This document shows, in pieces, positions 1 to 5,817 of a stretch of 9,204 nt of DNA; the stretch's first letter is position 1; the number at the start of each line of letters is the position of its first letter. The notes under the pieces are model-generated. The model did no database searches, was not told the DNA's origin, and was given only the letters and a program-made list of their open reading frames with translations. Source of the stretch: Micrococcaceae bacterium UBA3381 (GTDB lineage: Bacteria; Actinomycetota; Actinomycetes; Actinomycetales; Micrococcaceae); the NCBI GenBank assembly GCA_002358975.1, contig DEPX01000119.1:1-9204 (forward strand). The letters run 5' to 3'. The position numbers and the translations under genes are program-made.

Positions 1-1085
1 CCACCGGCAACCAGGCGGGCTTCTTCTTTTCCGATCTGGACATAGGACCAGACTTTGTCGAAGTGTTCTGGGTGAACCAGGGCACCGACTTCGGTCTTCG
101 GATCAGATGGCAGACCAACTTTGACGTTGGCAGCCTGGGCTGCGTAGCGCTCAACGAATTCATCGTAGATGCTGCGCTGGACCAGGATGCGTGAGCCAGC
201 GGTGCAGCGTTCACCATTGAGAGAGAACACACCGAAGACCGTTGCATCAATGGCGTTGTCCAGGTCGGCGTCTTCAAAGACAATGGCCGGAGATTTACCG
301 CCCAGCTCCATGGAAAGGCCCTTGAGGTATGGAGCGGAGTTGGCCATGATGATCTGACCGGTACGGGATTCACCGGTGAAGGAAATCAGTGGAACATCTG
401 GGTGCTTGACCAGCGAGTCGCCGGCAAAGCCTTCTTCGCCGTACCCGTTGACCATGTTGAATACACCGGTTGGTAGACCAGCTTCTTCGAAGATGCCCGG
501 CCACAGGCTAGCGGACAGTGGGGTAAATTCGGCTGGCTTCAGTACCACGGTGTTACCGGTAGCCAGGGCGGGACCCAGCTTCCAGGATTCCAGCATGAAT
601 GGAGTGTTCCACGGGGTTATTAGACCGGCAACGCCCTTTGGCTTGCGGTTGACGTAGTTTGCTTGACGGCCTGGCACTTTGAAGGCGTTGTCGTGCTGAG
701 CGACGATCAGGTCAGCAAAGAACCGGAAGTTTTCGGCTGCGCGACGAGCTTGGCCTAGTGCCTGGGAGATTGGTAGACCCGAGTCCCAAGATTCCATTTC
801 GGCCAGTTCTTGCTGGCGGGTTTCCACGACATCAGCAATGTTGTGCATGATGCGGGAGCGCTCCCGAGGCAGCATGTGTGGCCATGGGCCGTTATCGAAG
901 GCTTCTTTTGCGGCGGCGACGGCGGCGTCGATGTCGGCGACTTTACCGGAGGAAGCCTTGATGTAGGGTTCATTGGTTACCGGGTTGATGACATCAAAGG
1001 TGTCGCCATCGATCGAGTCGACGAATTCACCGTTGATGTAGTGACGGATTTGATCTGGCATGTTAGCTGGTTTGCCGTTAGTCAT
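1..1085 (-). CDS. hpaE: 5-carboxymethyl-2-hydroxymuconate semialdehyde dehydrogenase-like aldehyde dehydrogenase (3' part missing)
   Basis: NAD(P)-dependent aldehyde dehydrogenase. In the homoprotocatechuate pathway HpaE oxidises the ring-cleavage semialdehyde to 5-carboxymethyl-2-hydroxymuconate in the cytoplasm. The frame runs from ATG at 1085 off the left edge, giving 361 residues of the roughly 490-500 usual for the family. Visible catalytic elements are TPWNTPFM with the oxyanion Asn at about residue 160, SMELGGKSP with the general base Glu260, and NGERCTAGS with the nucleophile Cys294. The 34-residue Glu-Cys spacing is canonical. The start is supported by a GGAAAGGA ribosome binding site just upstream. 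It lies 19 bases downstream of the GntR gene and is the third visible gene of the operon. Membership of the aldehyde dehydrogenase superfamily is certain. The HpaE assignment rests on overall resemblance (ERCTAGSRILVQ, PSDPKTEVGALVHPEH) and the FAH-family neighbour; betaine-aldehyde-type or other semialdehyde dehydrogenases are alternatives. Confidence 0.85.
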   Translation of the reverse strand, partial: MTNGKPANMPDQIRHYINGEFVDSIDGDTFDVINPVTNEPYIKASSGKVADIDAAVAAAKEAFDNGPWPHMLPRERSRIMHNIADVVETRQQELAEMESWDSGLPISQALGQARRAAENFRFFADLIVAQHDNAFKVPGRQANYVNRKPKGVAGLITPWNTPFMLESWKLGPALATGNTVVLKPAEFTPLSASLWPGIFEEAGLPTGVFNMVNGYGEEGFAGDSLVKHPDVPLISFTGESRTGQIIMANSAPYLKGLSMELGGKSPAIVFEDADLDNAIDATVFGVFSLNGERCTAGSRILVQRSIYDEFVERYAAQAANVKVGLPSDPKTEVGALVHPEHFDKVWSYVQIGKEEARLVAG

Positions 1086-1104
1086 GTCGTCCTTTCCAAT
1101 ATTG

Positions 1105-1779
1105 TCAAAAACTTGTAGTGGTCGATTTCGCGTGGTGTTCTAAGTAGGCGTTGAGGGTATTAAGCCGGTGATTTCGTGCGGCTGCTTCGATCACCGAAAA
1201 TTCTGCACCTTCGGCAATCAAATCCAACAGTTCATCGTGTTCGACCACTGAGCTGGCAGCCCTTGATGGAACGAAAGAAAAAGTCGATGAACGCAGTGCT
1301 GCTAACCGATTCCACCCGCGATGGACTAAATCCAGAATGTGTGGGTTCTGGTGGTGTTCAAACAACGCCGAGTGGAATTTTTCGTTCAACTCGGTGAACT
1401 GTTCTGGCGCGAAGTTGCCTTCCACCAGTTGGCGCATCCGGCGATTAATTTCGCGGGCCTTGGTCAGCGACTCAGCCGTGACCAGTGGTGCACAGTGGGC
1501 CGTGGAGTATCCTTCGACCACAGCAAGGGTTTCCATGGTGTGGTGGTATTCAACCGGGTCAATACCGCTAACGGTAGCCCCCACGTTGCGTTCAAAGTGC
1601 ACAAACTTATCGGTTTGCAACCGTCGGATAGCCTCTCGTACTGGTACTACCGACATGCCAAGTTCGTTGGCGATACTGGATAACACCAGTCGATCACCGG
1701 ACTGATACTGCCCGGAGGTTATGCCATCCAACAGGTGCCGGTGGGCTTGATCGGCTTTGGAAAGTCCATCGGTCGGCAT
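1105..1779 (-). CDS. GntR family (FCD/FadR subfamily) transcriptional regulator
   Basis: Ligand-responsive DNA-binding regulator of 224 residues. The N-terminal winged helix-turn-helix spans about residues 8-75, with the recognition region around 34-55 (SSIANELGMS, PVREAIRRLQ). The C-terminal all-helical FCD domain spans about 82-215. It shows the usual histidine pattern: LNEKFH (His136), VVEHDELL (His181) and AARNH (His204), which in this family bind a metal and frame the effector pocket. The Asp often found four residues before the first His is Asn132 here. The start at 1779 is preferred because AAAGG lies 6 bases upstream and because it gives a TAATG stop-start overlap with the upstream enzyme gene; an in-frame extension to 1824 would lie inside that gene. 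Its position inside the catabolic operon suggests autoregulation, probably through the palindrome at 3306-3323, with a pathway intermediate as inducer. The effector is not readable from sequence. Confidence 0.9.
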   Translation of the reverse strand: MPTDGLSKADQAHRHLLDGITSGQYQSGDRLVLSSIANELGMSVVPVREAIRRLQTDKFVHFERNVGATVSGIDPVEYHHTMETLAVVEGYSTAHCAPLVTAESLTKAREINRRMRQLVEGNFAPEQFTELNEKFHSALFEHHQNPHILDLVHRGWNRLAALRSSTFSFVPSRAASSVVEHDELLDLIAEGAEFSVIEAAARNHRLNTLNAYLEHHAKSTTTSF

Positions 1780-3257
1780 TAGTTGCCTTTTTCTGCGCGG
1801 TACGCCTCGTATTTGGCTTTCCACTCACCGGTTGGTGGGAACAAGCCCTCAATGGCGGCACCATTTTTAACCCGTTCGAATACCCATTCGTCTTGTTGTT
1901 CTTGTTCGTAAGCTGCATCGATAACCTCGACTAGCAGTTCTGGTGGCACAACCACCACACCGTCGTCATCGCCGATGACAATGTCTCCTGGCTGCACGGT
2001 GGTGCCACCGCAAGCAATGGTGCCGTCCATCTCCCAGGGGACGTGACGGCGACCCAAAACGGCCGGGTGGTAACTGTTGGTATAGACCGGGATATCGACA
2101 TCGAGCACGGCTGAGGAATCCCGGACGCCTCCGTCGGTGATGATGGCATTTGCACCGCGTACTTTGGCGCGCATTGCCAAGACATCTCCGAGAGTTCCGG
2201 TACCTTTTTCACCGCGGGCTTCCATGACCACGATGTCGTCCTGCTGGACTGAATCCATGGCTTGTTTCTGTGTGTTGAATCCGCCCCCGTGTTTCTTGAA
2301 CAGGTCTTCGCGGTTTGGCACATAGCGCAGGGTCTTAGCGAAGCCGAGAATCTGGCGACCAGGGTGCATCGGGGTTGGGCCGTCGATGGTGCAATTATTG
2401 ATACCGCGTTTGCGCATATTTGCCACGATGGTGGCCACAGCGGTGTCAGCGATTTTTTCCCGCAGCTCTGGGGTCAGGATGGCGCGTGGGTCTTGGATAC
2501 CGGCGGCTTGTTTGGACCCCCAGGCTTCTTCACGTTGCACGTCGTCAATTTTCGGGCCGTGGCCAAAGTCAGCCAGGGAGAAGTTCGCTTCGGCGACATT
2601 GGATACCAGACGTCCAGTAGATGGGGCACCTTGGGCCTGTGGTGCATCAACTTCAACTTCGACGACGTCGCCTGGTTTGGCAACAGATGATCCTGCCGGA
2701 GTGCCGGTGAGAATGACGTCGCCTTCTTCAAGCGTCATCATCTGGGAGAGATCGGCAACGAGTTGACCGAATGGGAAGACCAAATCTTCGGTGGTGTCGT
2801 CTTGGACGACTTTTCCGTTGACCCAGGTGCGAACTCGCAGCTGGGCGGGATCGATACCTGCAGCGTCAATCACTGCCGGGCCCAGTGGTGTGTAGTTGTC
2901 ACCGGATTTATTTTTTACATTGGAGCCTTTGTCTGCGTGCCGCAGATCGTAGAGTCCCCAGTCATTGGCCGCGGTGATACCGGAGACATAGGACCAGCCA
3001 TCTTCTGGTGAAACATGACGGGCATCTTTGCCAATAACCAAGGCGATTTCGCCCTCAAAGGCGAGTAACTCGGTGCCGGCTGGACGTTCGATCGTCGAAC
3101 CGGTGGTCGCGATAGACGAGGTGGCCTTTAGGAAATAGCCGGGAAACTTTGGGTTGCGTCCTCGCTGTTCAATGCGGGACGGATAATTTAGGTGCAGGGC
3201 AACGACCTTGCCCGGCCGGTGCGGTTTTTCAGCAAAATCGAAAGGGGTGACGTTCAT
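1779..3257 (-). CDS. FAH-family hydrolase/decarboxylase fused to an RraA-like (HMG/CHA aldolase superfamily) domain
   Basis: Two-domain enzyme of 492 residues. Residues about 15-235 form a fumarylacetoacetate hydrolase-fold domain with the metal-binding pattern E68-G-E70 (FEGEIALVIGK) and D99 (AANDWGLYD), then PLGPAVI and LTGTPAGSS. Residues about 255-480 form an RraA-like domain with the signatures GTLGDVLA, ITDGGVRD (Arg379, Asp380) and PGDIVIGDDDGVVVVP (424-439). FAH members in this context (HpaG) decarboxylate or isomerise the C8 tricarboxylate from ring cleavage. RraA-fold enzymes include pyruvate-type aldolases and oxaloacetate decarboxylases. One polypeptide may therefore carry two lower-pathway steps; which ones is inference. 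Start at 3257 (MNVTPFDF) is chosen because GGAGGT (3268-3273) lies 10 bases upstream. In-frame ATG at 3275 and TTG at 3293 lack such a site. It is the first gene of the operon and overlaps the GntR gene by one base. Confidence 0.88.
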   Translation of the reverse strand: MNVTPFDFAEKPHRPGKVVALHLNYPSRIEQRGRNPKFPGYFLKATSSIATTGSTIERPAGTELLAFEGEIALVIGKDARHVSPEDGWSYVSGITAANDWGLYDLRHADKGSNVKNKSGDNYTPLGPAVIDAAGIDPAQLRVRTWVNGKVVQDDTTEDLVFPFGQLVADLSQMMTLEEGDVILTGTPAGSSVAKPGDVVEVEVDAPQAQGAPSTGRLVSNVAEANFSLADFGHGPKIDDVQREEAWGSKQAAGIQDPRAILTPELREKIADTAVATIVANMRKRGINNCTIDGPTPMHPGRQILGFAKTLRYVPNREDLFKKHGGGFNTQKQAMDSVQQDDIVVMEARGEKGTGTLGDVLAMRAKVRGANAIITDGGVRDSSAVLDVDIPVYTNSYHPAVLGRRHVPWEMDGTIACGGTTVQPGDIVIGDDDGVVVVPPELLVEVIDAAYEQEQQDEWVFERVKNGAAIEGLFPPTGEWKAKYEAYRAEKGN

Positions 3258-3267
3258 CGAGACCAAT

Positions 3268-3273
3268 ACCTCC
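3268..3273 (-). promoter_or_regulatory. Ribosome binding site deciding the start of the FAH-RraA gene
   Basis: On the minus strand the sequence reads GGAGGT followed by 10 bases and then ATG at 3257. The spacing is slightly long. It is still the only strong Shine-Dalgarno match near the three possible in-frame starts, so it favours the shorter protein. Confidence 0.65.
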
Positions 3274-3305
3274 ATGGGGTGATGCGTGATCAAAATCGCC
3301 TATGA

Positions 3306-3323
3306 CAAATCGTATACGATTTG
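3306..3323. promoter_or_regulatory. Perfect palindrome, probable operator of the GntR/FCD regulator
   Basis: CAAATCGTATACGATTTG is an exact 18-bp inverted repeat with no spacer. It is centred on GTATAC and ends 48 bp upstream of the chosen start of the FAH-RraA gene. GntR-family operators are typically short palindromes with a GT...AC core, which fits. The position in the leader or promoter of an operon that encodes its own GntR protein makes autoregulation the likely role. Binding is inferred, not shown. Confidence 0.7.
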
Positions 3324-3460
3324 CTCGAATCTGGAAAGCTCGTCCTCGAAAATTTGGCTCTGCGCGGTCAGTTCCCTGCAGCACAGCCTACGACCAGCAG
3401 CTGAATGCGAAGTGACCAGCGGGTTTCATTGTGTATCCCGGGCGATTGTGTCTTGGCTCG

Positions 3461-3512
3461 GCGACAAAGTGGAGCCTCCATCAATGGCTAATGGAGAGCT
3501 CCACTATGTCGC
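3461..3512. repeat. Long imperfect inverted repeat (hairpin), possible transcript end of the synthetase gene
   Basis: The arms 3461-3481 and 3491-3512 pair over 20 positions: GCGACA with TGTCGC, AGTGGAGC with GCTCCACT, and CTCCAT with ATGGAG. One A-A mismatch (3467/3506), one unpaired base (3497) and a 9-base loop complete the structure. It begins 55 bases beyond the stop of the acyl-CoA synthetase gene in its direction of transcription. No T-run follows on either strand, so it is not a classic intrinsic terminator, although actinobacterial terminators often lack one. A stabilising 3' hairpin or the remnant of a small palindromic mobile repeat are alternatives. Confidence 0.6.
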
Positions 3513-3566
3513 AAGTAGAATAGAGCCGCCGGATGACGACATCGCTAACACTTGAGTCGCTGGGCC

Positions 3567-5087
3567 CTAAAGTAGACTTGACTCAGTGGCTTTGTCTCGC
3601 AGAACATGCTTGAGAAGTTTGCCGCTTGGGTTTCTTGGTAGCTCCGTAGCTGTGTGGATAAATCGGGGGATCTTATAGCGTGCGATGTGCTCTGATAGAA
3701 AGTCCTGTAATTCGGATGGCTCAAGTTCCTCGTGGTCAGAGGTTACGACGAATGCGGTAACTTGTTGACCCCATACGGGGTCGGGTTTGCCGACTACTGC
3801 CACATCGGAAACACGTGGATGTTGGGCGATGGCTTCTTCAACCTCCAGTGAGAATACATTTTCTCCCCCTACAATAATGATGTCTTTGAGACGGTCGACG
3901 ATGTATAGGTAGCCTTCCTCGTCGACTCGAGCGATATCGCCGGTCCTGTACCAGGGGCCGACGAAAGCCTCCCGTGTTGCTTCTGGATTGTGCAGATACT
4001 CTTTCATGCGAGTGTCGGTCTTGAACCAGATCTCACCGGTTTCGCCCGGGGTTGCATTAGTCCCATCAGTTTTGACGATACGCATGTCCACGCCGAGCAT
4101 CGAGTAGTTACCGATACTTCCGGCTTTGCGGATCTGGTCTTCCGGGCGGAGCTCAGACCCGGCGGGGCCCAGCTCGGACATGCCATAAAGTTGGCGGTGT
4201 GTGCCTGGTTGGTAGTTTTCGATAATTTTTCTCGTTGCGGCTTCGTCAACAGGTGCGCCACCGAAGGTCCAAGATTCCATGGTTGAAAAATCGAAATCGC
4301 TAAAGTTTAAGCCTGCTTGGGCTGTAGCCTGTAATGGCGCGAGGAAGGCGATACTCGGACCGAAGAATGCTGTGGCGCGGTGTGTGCCGAGTAGCTGCAT
4401 AGTCTCGACCGGATGGTATTCACGTTGCAAAATTACTGTTCCGCCAACAAATAGCGTTGGCATAGTGCTGACATTTAACGGTGCGGAGTGCCAGATTGGC
4501 ATAGCGACCAGGGTCCTGGTGTTGCGGTGATAGTCCAGGGACAGGGCAAGAAGCGACATGAGGCGGAAAATAGTGTCGTGGGTATGTACGCACCCCTTAG
4601 GGGAGCTTGTGGTACCGGACGTGTACAGAATTAGCGCTGGATCTTGATCGTTTTCGTGTTCTTCTTCGAAAGGCTCGAAATCACGTATTTGGCTAAGTAA
4701 TCCGACAGTGTCGTCGGTTGTTAACCAGCCAATTTTTGGCGCAGCCTGTGACGCTGTTTCGTGCAGTTCTGATGATACGAGCCCATGGGTGGCCTGACAG
4801 TGGCTCAATAGATATTTAGCTTCGGGAACCGTGAATTTATGGTTAACGGGAACAAAAACGCCTCCCAGCATCCAGGTCGCAAACGCCGTAATGACAAATT
4901 CTGCTTCATTGAATGTCATGGCCGCGACCGTTGAGCCTTGGCTTGCGCCGTTGGCTTTCAGTAGAGAAGCGGTTTTGGCAGCATCATTATGCAGCTGGCC
5001 GTACGTCCATGTGCGTTCGGATGTAATCAAGGCGGGTTTGTCGGGATGTCGGATCGCGCCGGACGTCAATATTGAACTGAGCTTCAT
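3567..5087 (-). CDS. Acyl-CoA synthetase (AMP-forming, class I adenylate-forming / FadD-like)
   Basis: Complete enzyme of 506 residues that activates a carboxylic acid with ATP to an acyl-adenylate and then an acyl-CoA thioester. Motifs in order are the phosphate-binding loop LYTSGTTSSPKG (154-165), the substrate-pocket segment WTFGGAP (273-279), YGMSELGP (301-308), YRTGD (380-384), the hinge VDRLKD (397-402) with IIVGGENVFSLEVEEAI after it, and the C-terminal NPSGKLLK with the catalytic Lys490. Length is normal for medium/long-chain or aryl acyl-CoA ligases without extra domains. The ATG at 5087 has AGGAG 5 bases upstream. It is transcribed away from a TetR gene and an acyl-CoA dehydrogenase, so it probably supplies the CoA ester for that oxidation. 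Substrate (fatty, branched or aromatic acid) cannot be decided from motifs. By eye its wording is more AT-rich than the operon to its left, which may hint at separate acquisition. Confidence 0.93.
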   Translation of the reverse strand: MKLSSILTSGAIRHPDKPALITSERTWTYGQLHNDAAKTASLLKANGASQGSTVAAMTFNEAEFVITAFATWMLGGVFVPVNHKFTVPEAKYLLSHCQATHGLVSSELHETASQAAPKIGWLTTDDTVGLLSQIRDFEPFEEEHENDQDPALILYTSGTTSSPKGCVHTHDTIFRLMSLLALSLDYHRNTRTLVAMPIWHSAPLNVSTMPTLFVGGTVILQREYHPVETMQLLGTHRATAFFGPSIAFLAPLQATAQAGLNFSDFDFSTMESWTFGGAPVDEAATRKIIENYQPGTHRQLYGMSELGPAGSELRPEDQIRKAGSIGNYSMLGVDMRIVKTDGTNATPGETGEIWFKTDTRMKEYLHNPEATREAFVGPWYRTGDIARVDEEGYLYIVDRLKDIIIVGGENVFSLEVEEAIAQHPRVSDVAVVGKPDPVWGQQVTAFVVTSDHEELEPSELQDFLSEHIARYKIPRFIHTATELPRNPSGKLLKHVLRDKATESSLL

Positions 5088-5122
5088 CTATTCTCCTAAA
5101 TAGGGGTGTGATACAGTTCATA

Positions 5123-5138
5123 TTGAATCACGATTCAA
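5123..5138. promoter_or_regulatory. 16-bp dyad between divergent genes, probable TetR operator
   Basis: TTGAATC-AC-GATTCAA has perfect 7-bp arms and a 2-bp centre. It lies 35 bp upstream of the synthetase start and 34 bp upstream of the TetR start, so one site could control both divergent promoters. TetR proteins usually bind such palindromes next to their own gene. The assignment rests on symmetry and position only. Confidence 0.65.
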
Positions 5139-5172
5139 AGCTTTGCGGAAGACTCCAGGAAGTAGTCAGTGC

Positions 5173-5817
5173 ATGTATCGCGCTACCGAGAAAACCAGGG
5201 CCAATGCCCAAAAAAGGCGCGACAACATTGCTGAAGCCGCGCGACAACAAATTATTGCCGGTGGGTTTCGTTCAGCGACTGTTAAAGCGGTCGCGAACCG
5301 TGCTGGATGCTCGGCCGGATTAATCTATCAATACTTCTCTAACGCCGAAGAGCTCCTAAAAGGAGCTTTTGCTCATGTGTCGCAGTACGAGCTAGCAATA
5401 TTCCGGACGGGACTAAACCAACACGAAGATGTTGGTATAGCCATCGATGCCGGAGTTGAGATCTTCATTGCCCGGTCACTTGCCGGCCCCGCGCTTGCTG
5501 ATGCGCTATTATTCGAAGCCCTTCCACAACTTGTCGCAGAAGAACGTTTGCTGTTTCGTAGAAAATGGGCTGCTGTCATTGCAGACCGTTTGGAGCTGGC
5601 CATGGCACAAGGGCAACTTCCAGACCAAAACGCCGCTATCGTGAGTACCGCACTGACCGGGGCCTTAGCTGAGAATCTCCTGCCACGCTTACACCGCAGC
5701 ACGGCCATGATTGCTGATCTGCCAGTAGCAACCTTTATTGCAGAACTACAGGTTCTATGTCGCAGCATGATTGGCCTAATAGCCACAACGGAGGAAGAAC
5801 ATGACAACGTTTCCTGA
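5173..5817 (+). CDS. TetR/AcrR family transcriptional regulator
   Basis: Regulator of 214 residues. The N-terminal helix-turn-helix of the TetR family is clear: RRDNIAEAARQQIIAGGF (about 15-32), TVKAVANRAGCSAGLIYQYF (36-55), then SNAEELLKGAF. The rest is a helical ligand-binding and dimerisation domain with little sequence conservation. The start ATG at 5173 has AGGAAG 10 bases upstream. A TTG at 5143 would add ten residues but has no better binding site. Its 3' end overlaps the acyl-CoA dehydrogenase by 17 bases, so the two are co-transcribed and probably translationally coupled. Divergent placement from the acyl-CoA synthetase suggests it represses both transcripts through the dyad at 5123-5138, with an acid or acyl-CoA as likely inducer. 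This is inference from layout. Confidence 0.92.
   Translation: MYRATEKTRANAQKRRDNIAEAARQQIIAGGFRSATVKAVANRAGCSAGLIYQYFSNAEELLKGAFAHVSQYELAIFRTGLNQHEDVGIAIDAGVEIFIARSLAGPALADALLFEALPQLVAEERLLFRRKWAAVIADRLELAMAQGQLPDQNAAIVSTALTGALAENLLPRLHRSTAMIADLPVATFIAELQVLCRSMIGLIATTEEEHDNVS

Larger units (their letters stand above)
3258..3566. other. Intergenic region between the aromatic operon and the acyl-CoA synthetase gene
   Basis: This 309-base stretch lies between two genes on the minus strand. It should hold the promoter of the FAH-RraA/GntR/dehydrogenase operon (right part of 3258-3350) and the 3' end of the synthetase transcript. Two structures stand out: a perfect 18-bp palindrome at 3306-3323 and a long inverted repeat at 3461-3512. 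I could not pick a convincing -35/-10 pair. TTGTCA overlapping the downstream edge of the palindrome resembles a -35 box but has no good -10 at the right distance. An open frame on the plus strand here (3286-3555) has no recognisable protein features and runs through both structures, so I do not call it a gene. Confidence 0.6.

Noticed and set aside
1337..1705. Open frames on the plus strand opposite the GntR gene
   Set aside because: They lie fully inside a well-supported gene on the other strand and show no protein family features.
3286..3555. 89-codon open frame on the plus strand in the intergenic region
   Set aside because: It crosses the palindrome and the long hairpin, has no ribosome binding site or recognisable protein pattern, and begins in the expected promoter of the opposite-strand operon.
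3549..3588. Short inverted repeat (CACTTGAGTC / GACTCAGTG) around the synthetase stop codon
   Set aside because: Nine pairs with a bulge and a 21-base loop is weak, and half of it is coding; the hairpin at 3461-3512 is a much better candidate for the transcript end.
5373..5807. 144-codon minus-strand frame opposite the TetR gene
   Set aside because: Shadow of the TetR reading frame; Ser/Ala-rich composition without motifs.
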